Counted from the stretch's first letter, positions 9,308-18,116 are shown. The stretch is DNA of 64,000 bases from CAZDDI01 sp964504195 (GCA_964504195.1 CAZDDI010000001.1:310001-374000), one strand, 5' to 3'. Numbers and translations are program-made. The notes: generated by a model not told the origin, from the sequence alone.

Positions 9308-10191
9308 CGCTTGCTGTTCCTCTTCTGAACCTTGCTCCACCCCGGCGGTACTAAACGCCACGCCACGCGACCGAACCATACCGTACCATACCGTGACCGC
9401 ACGCAACCTAACTGCACTAAGCACTGCCCTGGCGCTACTTTACTGCCCCGACTTCACCATACGCGACAGCGCCAAAACTCTACCGAACTTTGCGTAACCC
9501 AACCATAACCCCACGAGACAGAGCATAACTCTACACTGCCGGGGCATTACTATACTAAGCAAGACTGTACGCTACCCAGGCGGCACGCAACGCGACCTGG
9601 CCGCACGACACCAGACCGTGACCGCGCAACGCTACGCCCCACGCAACACTGCCATTACGATACCGCACGCTACCCGACTGAACCATACTAAACCTTGACC
9701 GCGCGCGACCCGACTGCACTAAGCACTACCGAACCGGGGCATTACTAAACGTGATGATGCCCATACCAAGCCCAACCTTGCGATACCCTTACCTAACAAT
9801 ATGAAACTAAACTTTACCCAGGCGGCACGCAACTCGACCCCGCCGCGCGCAACTCGACCGTACCACAACTGAACTGTACGCCACTCCGCCGCTGCACCAC
9901 GACCCCGCTTAACTGCACCAGACCCAGCCCACACTAAACATTACTTTTGCTTCACCCGACGGAACTGCACGGAACTGAACTGAGCACTACTCTACCCCAC
10001 CGCCACTAAACCGAGCTTCACATCATCGAACGGTGCAAAACCCATACACCACACTACCGAACACAACCGCCGCGGCAGCACGGAACCGAACTGAACTCCA
10101 CCTGAACTTGACACGGGCTGTACCATACACAACCAGACGGAACCGCACCGATACCCCACAGTACCAGACCGAACTTTACGTTACCGCCGCC
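9308..10191. repeat. 884-bp ACNNN array with internal duplications
   Basis: AC phasing of 5 bp throughout; C positions 10086, 10091, 10096 and 10101, then 10107 and 10112, then 10123, 10128, 10133 and 10138 show how phase holds with occasional one-base slips. Longer copies include CCAGGCGGCACGCAAC at about 9578 and 9820, and GGGGCATTACTA at about 9541 and 9735. No gene is supported. Confidence 0.8.
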
Positions 10192-10746
10192 TCACTCGGG
10201 CGCCGCGCGGGGCACCAGGGCCTCCAGCCGCGGGGCGACGATGCTCAGCGGATCCTGGCGCGGGTTGAGCGTGAGCACGCAGTCCTGGGTCAAATCGGCC
10301 ACCCCGCCGAAGGTCAGGGCGGTCTGGGCTTCGCCTTGCAGGATCAGGGCCAACAAGTCCGTGCGCGCGCGCTCCAGGCTCGCCCCCGTGACCTCATACC
10401 GCCAGGTGCCGCAGGTCAATAGCGGCAAATCCAGCAGCGGATCGGCGGCGCCGGAGCCGCGCACGGTGATGGACAGCGTGGTGCTGGCGGTGGGCGTGCT
10501 GACCCCGGCGGCCGTGACGCGCACGCTCAAGGCACCGCCCCAGGGCGCGGCCTGGCCCGTGTTGGTGGCGGGGGTCGGCAACGCGGGAGCCCCCGTAACC
10601 GCAGCCGCCGGCGGGCGCGCCCCGCTGAGCACGGCCAATTCGGCGCGCAAGGCAGCCACTTCGCCGCCCAGCAGCGCCAGGCCGACAATCAGCGTCAATG
10701 TCAATAAGCCCAACCAGACCCAGGTTACAATTTGTGAGCGTTGCAT
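10192..10746 (-). CDS. Membrane-anchored protein, unknown
   Basis: 184 aa. The start at 10746 follows GAGGAGGGG and overlaps the upstream stop (TGATG). One helix at about residues 6-28 is followed by a short coiled segment, a Pro/Ala/Thr linker and a beta-rich extracytoplasmic domain (about 75-184) with two cysteines that could form a disulfide. No family is recognised. It is the third of three tightly coupled genes of unknown role behind the CpaE-like ATPase, so a part in the secretion/pilus complex is likely. Confidence 0.62.
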   Translation of the reverse strand: MQRSQIVTWVWLGLLTLTLIVGLALLGGEVAALRAELAVLSGARPPAAAVTGAPALPTPATNTGQAAPWGGALSVRVTAAGVSTPTASTTLSITVRGSGAADPLLDLPLLTCGTWRYEVTGASLERARTDLLALILQGEAQTALTFGGVADLTQDCVLTLNPRQDPLSIVAPRLEALVPRAAPE

Positions 10747-11183
10747 CAGCCCCTCCTCGTATTGCGATACGCCGTCTGCACGGCTTGCCGCGCCTGCTGG
10801 AGCAGCAGTTCCGTGGTCAAGAGCGCCAGCACTTCCGTAGGTAAGCCCAGCGCGTGCAGCGCGCCCCGCGCGCGGCTCACAATTTGCGCCAATTCTGCGG
10901 GCGGCTCCGGCAGCGTGTAGCAGGTCCACGCGCCGGCGGCGAAGAGCCGCTGCACGGCGCCCGGTTGCCAGAGCACCAGCGCCCCGGCTTGCAAGCCCAC
11001 TTCGACGATCTCGCCGACATGCACGCCCACGCGCGCATCGGCCAGCGTTACGACCACCTCTTGCGGCGTCGCGTAATGCGCCAGGCAGTGATACGCCTGC
11101 GCGTCACCCGTGAAGTGCGTCAGGGCTTGCGCCAGGCGGCGGAGCCAGCGCGCGCGGCGCAGGGAGTCAAGCCCCGGGCGCAT
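10746..11183 (-). CDS. Hypothetical protein of the pilus operon
   Basis: 145 aa, no membrane helix or signal peptide. The start at 11183 follows GGAGGAGCAGC and overlaps the upstream gene by 17 bp. The sequence is rich in Ala, Leu and Arg and predicted mixed alpha/beta. No motif is recognised. Coupling to both neighbours by overlaps means it is made stoichiometrically with them. Confidence 0.6.
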   Translation of the reverse strand: MRPGLDSLRRARWLRRLAQALTHFTGDAQAYHCLAHYATPQEVVVTLADARVGVHVGEIVEVGLQAGALVLWQPGAVQRLFAAGAWTCYTLPEPPAELAQIVSRARGALHALGLPTEVLALLTTELLLQQARQAVQTAYRNTRRG

Positions 11184-11814
11184 GCTGCTCCTCCGCCAAA
11201 TACGCCGGGAGAAAATAGGCATGGAGCGGCGCCCCGCCCAGCCACACGGCGATCTGATAGCGCCCCGGCGCGGGAAATACCACGCGCTCCCAGGTCAATG
11301 CCTGGTACACCACTGCGCCCTCACCCGGTAACACCACTTCCGTCGCCAGATCGCCGAGCACGGCGCCCTCCGGCGCGTGCAAGCGCACGCCGGCCCAGGC
11401 GCGCACCCCGCGCACACCCCCTTCCCAGACATTGACCACCGTGAGATTCTCACGAGACGCCGGGAACGTCGTGGCGCGGATCGCGGGCACAATATGATGC
11501 AGGGTATACACGCCGGGGCGGGCCAGATCCGCGCTCACGCCCTCGACGACAAACGCCCCGGCCAGGCGCAGGGACTCCGGGAGGGGGGTGGTCACCCCGC
11601 GCAGGAACGTCCGCGCCAGCAGCGCCACCTGGTAGCCAATAGTTTCCACGTCTTGCCCTAGCAATGCCGCGGCTTCGGTCAGGGTGCGCGGCGCGTCACT
11701 ATCCAACCCGGCCAGCACGGCCAGCAGGGCTTGTTGCTCGCCGGCGAAACAGCCCAGCAATCCGGGCAGCGCGACTTGCACAATTGGGGGAGCGGGAGGC
11801 GGGTTTTCAGCCAT
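11167..11814 (-). CDS. Hypothetical protein of the pilus operon
   Basis: 215 aa with the start at 11814 after GGAGATTGACGT. Residues 1-70 are helical; part (ALLGQDVETIGYQVALLARTF as a loose pattern) resembles a winged-helix core. Residues 90-205 are strongly beta-predicted, ending in APGRYQIAVWLGG. No signal peptide. Function unknown; it follows the CpaE-like ATPase by 3 nt. Confidence 0.6.
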   Translation of the reverse strand: MAENPPPAPPIVQVALPGLLGCFAGEQQALLAVLAGLDSDAPRTLTEAAALLGQDVETIGYQVALLARTFLRGVTTPLPESLRLAGAFVVEGVSADLARPGVYTLHHIVPAIRATTFPASRENLTVVNVWEGGVRGVRAWAGVRLHAPEGAVLGDLATEVVLPGEGAVVYQALTWERVVFPAPGRYQIAVWLGGAPLHAYFLPAYLAEEQHAPGA

Positions 11815-11817
11815 ACG

Positions 11818-13017
11818 TCAATCTCCTAACTGAATACTGAAGAATTTGCGCGGCTTTTTAGTGGCCGCATCAGGCTTCCCGGTAACTGCTGGCGGCTCCT
11901 TTTTCCCGGGGCCGCGCTCTTTTTCCGGGGTGGGCTCCGGGAACAAGGCCGGCCACAATTCCCGCGCCAGGTTAAAGACCGCCAGCCCGTACTGGGGGGC
12001 ATCTAGCGCGTGGCCTTGTGTGTCGTCGAGCAGCGGCACGCGCGGATCGTGCGGTAAAAGCGTCACGGCCAGGCGCGGATGGGCCGTGCGCAACACCGCG
12101 CCAAAATCCCCGCCGCGCCCAGCGCGGTTGACCAACGCCAGGCGCAGCGCGATCGGGGGCAGCTGGTAAGCCGTTACCTCGCTAATCCTGCGGAGCAGAC
12201 TCAGGCGGGTAGCCGCGGCGGGATAACCGATGAAGAGCGCGGTGGCGTCCGTTTCCTGCGGCAGATCATACGGACACTGGGTTTCAATAATCACCGCCGC
12301 ATAGCCAGGGGGCACCGCCTGCTCCTGCCAGATCGCCACGTCCAGACCCGGCTGCACGGTGAAGATTTGCCCCGGATTGTGCAGCGCTAGATTGAGCCGG
12401 CCGGCCAGCGCTAATTCATCGCTAGACAGGACGAGCGCGCGATGTTGCTGGAGCGCCACGGCCGCGCCCAGGGCCAACGCCAGGCTGGTCGCGCCCGCGC
12501 CGCCGACGAGCCCCTGGATCAGCAGCGGGCCGCTCAACAGCGGGCCGTTGGTTGGCGCTGCTGCTGGTAGAGGAAGCGGATCAACCGCTCCGGGGGTCGC
12601 TAGTGGGGGCGGCCCTGCGGGAGCAGGTGGGGCCGCCGCTGGCGGCGGGGTCGCCGGTGGCAGGAGACTGCCCGGCGGCGGCGACTCGCCGGGCAACTGC
12701 TGCACCAAAGCCGCCAGGGCGGACTCCCATGTGGTATCCGGCTCCAACACTTCTGCCGCGGGCAGCAACGGCGTCACGTCCCAATGCGCCGGCGGCAACA
12801 CTACCGCTGGCACCCCCAAGCGGCTCACCATAGCCGCCAGCGCCGTCGGCGTGTCGCCGAGCACCCCGGCCAGCAGCAGCCCGTCCGGGCGCTCCAACTG
12901 CACTTGTGCCTGCAATGCGCCCAGCGTGCTGGCTTGACCCAGGACGCGATGCCCGCCGCGTAAGAGCAGCGGATAGAGCGCCGACTTGATGCCGTCGCCG
13001 CCGATGATGATTCTCAT
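11818..13017 (-). CDS. CpaE/TadZ-like protein with degenerate P-loop
   Basis: 399 aa. The start at 13017 overlaps the stop of the big ATPase gene (ATGA). Residues 1-110 resemble a receiver-like domain (MRIIIGGDG...). A Pro/Ala-rich linker covers about 115-160, and a MinD/CpaE-type NTPase fold follows at about 165-370. The P-loop at about 167-178 reads GLVGGAGATSL and lacks the usual lysines, so nucleotide hydrolysis may be lost, as is known for TadZ. The tail is basic. It is the second CpaE-like gene of this operon, the other being at the left edge. Confidence 0.75.
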   Translation of the reverse strand: MRIIIGGDGIKSALYPLLLRGGHRVLGQASTLGALQAQVQLERPDGLLLAGVLGDTPTALAAMVSRLGVPAVVLPPAHWDVTPLLPAAEVLEPDTTWESALAALVQQLPGESPPPGSLLPPATPPPAAAPPAPAGPPPLATPGAVDPLPLPAAAPTNGPLLSGPLLIQGLVGGAGATSLALALGAAVALQQHRALVLSSDELALAGRLNLALHNPGQIFTVQPGLDVAIWQEQAVPPGYAAVIIETQCPYDLPQETDATALFIGYPAAATRLSLLRRISEVTAYQLPPIALRLALVNRAGRGGDFGAVLRTAHPRLAVTLLPHDPRVPLLDDTQGHALDAPQYGLAVFNLARELWPALFPEPTPEKERGPGKKEPPAVTGKPDAATKKPRKFFSIQLGD

Positions 13018-16000
13018 GGCTGTACTCCCGTCAAAACTTGGTGATTCATCCACACCTCCAGATCCGTCGGTTCACGCGCCGCCACCATGATCGGGCGGGC
13101 CAGCACGGGCATACTCCACACAGGGTTGGCGGTGTAGCCCAACTTGACAATCGCATAGCCGATGGGCAGGCGCGAGATCGCGCGCTTGTAATCCTCATCG
13201 GTAAAGCCCTTCTCGCTCCACCCCAGCCCCGCCTGCGCGATGTCCCGATCTGCGGCGGCCTTGAGTTGCCCGATCACCAGGTTATTGCACGAAGAGAACA
13301 ACCCCGGCGGCAATTCCGCCGGTGACTGCACCAGCAGCCAGGCGAAAAAGTCGTACTTGCGCCCATCGCGGAAGATCTCCTGAAAGCGGGCGCTGGTGGT
13401 GGGCCCCTGCGGGCCGTCGCTCATCCCGGTATCCACGCCGGTCAGAATCTTGTTGGCTTCCTCGAAGACGATCACCGTCGTCGGAAAGGTCTGGCCGGTA
13501 TTGATGCGCTCCTGGCGGCGGGCTTTGGCGTCGTTGTAGAGATGCCAGGCCACTAGCCCCATGATGACTGCTTTGGGGTATTCAGGCATCGAAGAGCCGC
13601 CTTCGAGGATGGTGATGCCCCAGGGGTCCAGCGGATCGCCTAGCAGCCCTAAGTCCTCAATGGGCACTGTGTCGGGGCCCGGCGCATACAGCCGCGCCAT
13701 GTCGCCCATTTGGAACATCTGCAAGCGCAAGAGCAGCCCTTCGAGCGAGACGTAATCCGGCGAGCCGACCTTTTTGCCACCCACAAACTCCTGTTTTTGC
13801 GCGTTCCAGCGGCCCCGCAGTATCTCCTCGAGAATGGCGATCCAGTGCTGCAACCCGGTATCCCGCGAGCGCCACACGGCCAACGCCTGGCGCTCGGGGG
13901 GCGCGAGCTGCTGCACGGCCACCCGGCCCCGCGCGCGCGGGGGGAGTTGGTAGGTCTGCCAGGCTGTTTCTAGCACGTCCCACTCGTCCGGCTGCACATA
14001 GCCCCACCGGGGATGCTGTAAGACGGGGGTAGAGTTGGTCAGCACGCCCGTCACCGTCCACAATTGCGTCGCCGCCGTGACCATGTACCCCAGTTGCCGG
14101 TCGCCCATGCGCCCGGCGCGCTGGAAGATCTCGCAGGTCGCCAGGAGTTGCTGCTCGGCGTTGATGCGCTGCCCCACCTGCCAGGGATTCCAGCGCAAGG
14201 GCACGGTGGCCCCCGGTTGCAATTGGTAGATCGCCACGCGGTCGCGCAAGCCGGGTGCAAAGAGCAACTTGCGCCAACCCGCGCCAAAGTCCAGCACCAC
14301 GATGCGCTGGTGCCAGGCTTTGCCGGCTTCGAGGGCCAGGCGCTCGGCGGCCACGGACTTGCCGAAGCCCGTATCGGCGCAGAATGCGGTGTGAAAAAAG
14401 CGGTCGCGGGAGACGCGGAGCGGGGTATCGGTCAGTTGCCCGGTTTCGGTAGAAAACTGATGCGCCCACACCACTTCCCCCGGCAGATCGGGGTAGAAGG
14501 CAAACGCGGGGAACTGCTCCTGCACCGTCACCGCCAGCCCCTCCTCAAACATTGCCGGCGCGGTATACGCGGCCAGTTGCCGCGCGGTCAAGAGCGTCGC
14601 GTCGCGGTACGGCTCGTAGGTGGCTTTTTTCGTCTCCGGGCGCGTCGAAGGGGTGCAGCACAGCGCGTGCAGGCGGATGTAGGCTTGCTCGCTGGGGCTG
14701 AGGCGGCGGGTTTGCACCGGCGTAATCACCAGCGGCCCATTACCCTGATACGCCTGGCGGACACTGGCTTCCGCGGCGGCCAGCCCGGCCTCGGTCTCGG
14801 TGAGGATATAGAGATCGGTCAAATACGCGCCCTCGCGGCTGCCGAGGTCCGCCAGCGCGGTTTGGGCGCGCAAGATGTTGGTCAGCAAGATCGCCTGGTC
14901 ATCGAACCATTGCGAGGAATTGGAGTACCCCAGCCCCGCCACAGCCCCCATGCTCATCCCCAACCCTTGTGACTGCCCGGCGGTGCGGCCGGCGGATTCC
15001 GCCACGCTGCGCCCGCTGGAAATGCCGTGACTGGTCCCTTCACTGGTCGAGTCCGCGGTGCTCTGGGTGGTCGCGGTCGAGTGCGTCTCCGCGCGCGAGG
15101 TGCCGTGAGATTCCGAGGTGGTGGACGAGGAGAAAGATCCCACGGCGGTCGAGGTGGAAATCCCCTGCGACGTAGAGTTGCTTTGCGAATTGGTTTGAGA
15201 TTGCGAGGTCGTGTCGCTGCTCGAGGTGGTGGTCGAAGCGGAGGACCCGCTGGAGACGCCGGTAGAGTGGGACCAGCCGCTACTCCAACCGCTGGAAACT
15301 CCCCCACTGTTAGTGACACTGTTATTGGTGGTATGCGCGCCCCCGACGGAATCGGTCGTACCTACGGCGTTGGCGTTACTGAGGCTGCCCGAATAGGTCG
15401 TGCTGCCGCCAATGGAGTCAGTATTGGTTTCCCCTACGGAGGCGTTCAGGCTGCCGCTCACGCCCCAGTTACTGCCGCCACTCACGCCCACCCCGCCGGG
15501 GTTCAGAGAGCCGGTGGTCGAGCGGCCATAGTTGCCGCCCACGGAGCCGCCCACCTGCCGGCTGAAGGCTCGGGCGTCGCCCCAGGACTCCGCTTGCGCC
15601 ATCCCGCTAGTGCCAGTGACGGTGTTAGTCTCTGAGTTGGCCGTGCCCCAATTAGTGCTATCCGCTACGCCATCGGTTTTCGCTACGCCCCGGTTAATGC
15701 TGCCGTTCACGCCGCCACTGATGCCGCTGCTGGACGAGGAGGATGAGAAGGAGCCGCTGGAATGCGCGACGCCGCTGGAGTGGGCGGTGCCGGTTGTCTG
15801 TGCCGTGCCCGTCGCCTGGCCGGTGCCTTCGCTAATGGACGTAGTGCGCGTAATGCTGCCGCCGCTAGAATGCGCGACGCCGGTGCTGTGCGACTCGCCC
15901 TCCGTGATCGAGTGGCCGACGGTCGTCGCGCGCCCGACGGTATGCGCGCGCCCGGTGGAGACGCTCACGGTCTGGCTGACACTCTCGCCGCGGGTGCGGC

Positions 16001-16895
16001 CAAATGCCTGGCCGCTCATCCACCCGCTGTTGGCCGAGAGCCCCAACGGCAGGGCCAGACTGGCGGAAATGCCTTCGCTGCCGGTTTGCAGGGAGGCGAA
16101 GACGCTGGCCTCATCGGCCAACCCGGCCACTTGCCGGGCCAGTTCGGCCGGGGCGACCCGCGAAGCCAGGAGCGGGGCGACAAACTGATGTTTGCCCTGC
16201 ACCATGGCGCGGAGGAACATTTCGGACTGCTGCCCGACCTGCGCGCCTTCGGGAGTCTGCTGTTTTTGTTCGCCCGGGCCTTCGCGGCCCTGGCCCTTGG
16301 GGTTTTGACGCTCATCGGGTTGCCCGACGACCACCGCGCCAAAGTGCATTTGGTGGTAGGCGTTGATGAGCCATTCCCATTGCGCCAGGCGCAACGGCTC
16401 GAAGCGCGCCTGCTCAAAGGCCGCGTTCAAGGTCGCCAGCAGCGCCGCCGCGCCCAGATCGGCGTGCCGGCGGGCGGCAGCCAAGGCGTCCCCCAGCCCC
16501 ACCACGCCGTAGATTTGCACGATCCCGATGGGGTGCGGCTCCCACATCCCCGCGAAAAGATGCAGGATGTCAAACTGCGCCGTGCGCTGGTTGTAGAGGC
16601 CGGTGAGGGCCGTGCGCATCCGGTCTTTGAAGGCCGCGTCCTGCCGCTTCTCCTGCGGCAGAAACGTCACGGCAAACAAGCGCGCCGCGCGGTAGACGTC
16701 GTACACCCGCCCGGCCTCGCGCTCGCGGTTGTGGAACCACAACAGCCCCACCTGGTCGGTGGGGCGGCCTTGGGCGTCCCGCAACAACTCCTGCCCGGTT
16801 TCGAGCAGTTCGAGATCGGCACACGCGCCCAGCACCCCTGGCGGGGTGGCTGGCGGGGTGTGCGCCGGTGCTAATAATGTAGTGCTTAGTGCCAT
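13014..16895 (-). CDS. VirB4/HerA-type ATPase with giant Ser/Gly/Thr-rich insert
   Basis: 1293 aa, start at 16895 after GGGGG. Residues 1-300 form an N-terminal domain like those of VirB4/TraC proteins. Residues about 300-650 are almost purely Ser, Gly, Thr, Asn and Ala with short repeats (AHSSGVAHSSG, SGSSASTTTSSS). The motor domain has Walker A at about 838-846 (ADTGFGKSV) and Walker B at about 1138-1148 (TTVIVFEEANK), plus RFQEIFRDGRK. VirB4-type ATPases power conjugation and related secretion; HerA-family pumps move DNA. The gene is the largest of the operon, and ordinary relatives are 600-850 aa, so the insert accounts for the excess. Confidence 0.82.
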   Translation of the reverse strand: MALSTTLLAPAHTPPATPPGVLGACADLELLETGQELLRDAQGRPTDQVGLLWFHNREREAGRVYDVYRAARLFAVTFLPQEKRQDAAFKDRMRTALTGLYNQRTAQFDILHLFAGMWEPHPIGIVQIYGVVGLGDALAAARRHADLGAAALLATLNAAFEQARFEPLRLAQWEWLINAYHQMHFGAVVVGQPDERQNPKGQGREGPGEQKQQTPEGAQVGQQSEMFLRAMVQGKHQFVAPLLASRVAPAELARQVAGLADEASVFASLQTGSEGISASLALPLGLSANSGWMSGQAFGRTRGESVSQTVSVSTGRAHTVGRATTVGHSITEGESHSTGVAHSSGGSITRTTSISEGTGQATGTAQTTGTAHSSGVAHSSGSFSSSSSSSGISGGVNGSINRGVAKTDGVADSTNWGTANSETNTVTGTSGMAQAESWGDARAFSRQVGGSVGGNYGRSTTGSLNPGGVGVSGGSNWGVSGSLNASVGETNTDSIGGSTTYSGSLSNANAVGTTDSVGGAHTTNNSVTNSGGVSSGWSSGWSHSTGVSSGSSASTTTSSSDTTSQSQTNSQSNSTSQGISTSTAVGSFSSSTTSESHGTSRAETHSTATTQSTADSTSEGTSHGISSGRSVAESAGRTAGQSQGLGMSMGAVAGLGYSNSSQWFDDQAILLTNILRAQTALADLGSREGAYLTDLYILTETEAGLAAAEASVRQAYQGNGPLVITPVQTRRLSPSEQAYIRLHALCCTPSTRPETKKATYEPYRDATLLTARQLAAYTAPAMFEEGLAVTVQEQFPAFAFYPDLPGEVVWAHQFSTETGQLTDTPLRVSRDRFFHTAFCADTGFGKSVAAERLALEAGKAWHQRIVVLDFGAGWRKLLFAPGLRDRVAIYQLQPGATVPLRWNPWQVGQRINAEQQLLATCEIFQRAGRMGDRQLGYMVTAATQLWTVTGVLTNSTPVLQHPRWGYVQPDEWDVLETAWQTYQLPPRARGRVAVQQLAPPERQALAVWRSRDTGLQHWIAILEEILRGRWNAQKQEFVGGKKVGSPDYVSLEGLLLRLQMFQMGDMARLYAPGPDTVPIEDLGLLGDPLDPWGITILEGGSSMPEYPKAVIMGLVAWHLYNDAKARRQERINTGQTFPTTVIVFEEANKILTGVDTGMSDGPQGPTTSARFQEIFRDGRKYDFFAWLLVQSPAELPPGLFSSCNNLVIGQLKAAADRDIAQAGLGWSEKGFTDEDYKRAISRLPIGYAIVKLGYTANPVWSMPVLARPIMVAAREPTDLEVWMNHQVLTGVQP

Positions 16896-16992
16896 ACAAT
16901 GCCCCCTTAATCCACATGGGAAACTCAGGTAGGGGCAGGTAGATCAGGTAAACGGATTTACAGGCATTCAGGTAATGGGGTGAGCGGGCGGG
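16896..16992. repeat. Short spacer with phased CAGGT motifs
   Basis: CAGGTA or CAGG recurs at about 10-bp spacing five times between 16926 and 16975 on the plus strand (ACCTG on the transcribed strand), a variant of the periodic texture of other spacers of the element. It includes the ribosome-binding site of the 1293-aa gene. Confidence 0.5.
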
Positions 16993-17679
16993 TTAGTCCG
17001 CCGCGCGATCGCGCAAGTCTCGCAGGCGGGCCGTTACCGACTGCCAGGGGGAGACCATACTGCGCCGTTGTTTGAAAAACAGTTGGCCGACCATCCCGAA
17101 GAAGGTCGCGGGGTAGATACCCCAGAGCAGCAGCGCCAGCCAGGGAATCAGTTGGGCGCGCACGCTCCACTCCAGGGCTTCCCCGGCGCCAACCACTTGC
17201 AGGCGTTCTGACCAGGCTGCGGCTTGGGTGGGGGAGAGCGGGAAGCGCGCCAGGAACCAGAAGCCCCCCAAGAGCGCGCAGTAGCCCCCCAGGAGCCACT
17301 TGAGCAGGTGCAGGGTGCGCCGCCGCCCCAACGGGAGCGTCAGCCCCAACCACAGCACACACAGCCACATCCCCAGGCCGATCAGCGGCACCGGCTGCGG
17401 GGTCACGGCGGCGATGCCCGTCCAGACCAACCCCAGGGCCACGGTGCTCCAGGGAATAGCGCGGGTGTCCAGGCGCGTCGCCCCGCGGTTATACCGGCGG
17501 CTGCGGGTGCCGACCTCGCGCTGTTGGGGTTCATCTACGAATAGCACGACTAGCACCGCCACGCCTAACGCGGCCCCCGCAAACAAGTGCTCGGCCAGCA
17601 GGTACACGCCGGCCAGCAGGCCATTCAGCCAGTAAATGCCGGTCGTGGCGAGGAGTTCCCCTAACGCTTCCCAGTTCAT
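16993..17679 (-). CDS. Polytopic membrane protein, first gene of the 17-kb operon
   Basis: 228 aa. The start at 17679 follows CCGGAGGCAC. About five to six membrane helices (for example 14-30, 33-48, 78-95, 98-116, 124-145, 172-195) flank a basic loop at about 50-72. It has no family motif I recognise. Its place directly before the VirB4-type ATPase resembles that of VirB3/VirB6-like inner membrane proteins in secretion operons, but no sequence evidence supports homology. It is the first gene after the leader with the terminator hairpin. Confidence 0.68.
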   Translation of the reverse strand: MNWEALGELLATTGIYWLNGLLAGVYLLAEHLFAGAALGVAVLVVLFVDEPQQREVGTRSRRYNRGATRLDTRAIPWSTVALGLVWTGIAAVTPQPVPLIGLGMWLCVLWLGLTLPLGRRRTLHLLKWLLGGYCALLGGFWFLARFPLSPTQAAAWSERLQVVGAGEALEWSVRAQLIPWLALLLWGIYPATFFGMVGQLFFKQRRSMVSPWQSVTARLRDLRDRAAD

Positions 17680-17702
17680 GTGTGCCTCCGGGCGTGAAAC
17701 GC

Positions 17703-17755
17703 AAAAAGCCCACGGTCGCGGGGGAAGGACTTCAATCCCCCGCGCTCGTGGGCTT
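17703..17755 (-). terminator. Intrinsic-terminator-like hairpin in the operon leader
   Basis: Arms 17706-17714 and 17747-17755 (AAGCCCACG/CGTGGGCTT) and 17717-17724 with 17737-17744 (CGCGGGGG/CCCCCGCG) form a 17-bp stem with one 2x2 internal loop. On the minus strand it is followed by five T (17703-17707). It lies between the promoter at 17858-17886 and the first gene, so it can act as an attenuator. Confidence 0.75.
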
Positions 17756-17857
17756 CAATAACGCGCTATGCAGGCTGCGCCTGCGAGATATTCCGGTGGT
17801 GTGGGGAGCAGTGCGGCTGACCCGCTCGGCGGCCCCCCGGGAGTTACTTTCGTAGTA

Positions 17858-17886
17858 AAATTATCACAGAACCTCAAAATTGTCAA
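17858..17886 (-). promoter_or_regulatory. Consensus sigma-70-type promoter for the 17-kb operon
   Basis: On the minus strand TTGACA (17881-17886) and TAATTT (17858-17863) are separated by exactly 17 bp. Transcription would start near 17851, giving a leader of about 170 nt before the ATG at 17679, with the terminator-like hairpin inside it. Confidence 0.72.
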
Positions 17887-17953
17887 CCCCCACTTGCTGC
17901 GGGTGTGCGGCGGGGATCAGCCATGGAGTTGCTGCCAGGTATAGCGCGAAAGG

Positions 17954-18116
17954 CGGCTTCCCGGAGTGGATTCCCAGGGTGGCTTCCCAGCGTCAGGGGG
18001 GTGGATTCCCAGGGTGGCTTCCCAGCGTTAGGGGGTGGATTCCCGGAGTGGCAGGTGGGAGTGCTGCCACCGGTTTGACAACTAGATTTTCACAGATAGC
18101 AAATTGTGCTAGTTGT
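17954..18116. repeat. Alternating GGATTCCC/GGCTTCCC repeats and an inverted repeat
   Basis: GGCTTCCC at 17955, 17981 and 18016 alternates with TGGATTCCC at 17967, 18002 and 18036 (period 34-35 bp). To its right, ACAACTAG (18078-18085) and CTAGTTGT (18109-18116) form an 8-bp inverted repeat; its centre (CACAGATAGCAAATTGT) resembles the CACAGAACCTCAAAATTGT inside the promoter at 17858-17886. This fits an operator region for an element regulator. The remaining 17680-18154 spacer holds nothing else I can support. Confidence 0.6.

Noticed and set aside
3592..10191. CRISPR array
   Set aside because: No constant repeat of 20-40 bp with regular spacers; only the AC dinucleotide is constant, and no cas genes are seen.
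10033..10422. Plus-strand frame starting in an ACNNN array
   Set aside because: First part is repeat DNA (Thr/Asn/Arg-rich translation), last part is antisense to a real gene.
15762..16874. Long plus-strand open frame (370 codons) opposite the VirB4-type gene
   Set aside because: Its translation is Arg/Gly/Pro-rich without motifs; it is the antisense of a strongly coding frame in GC-rich DNA.
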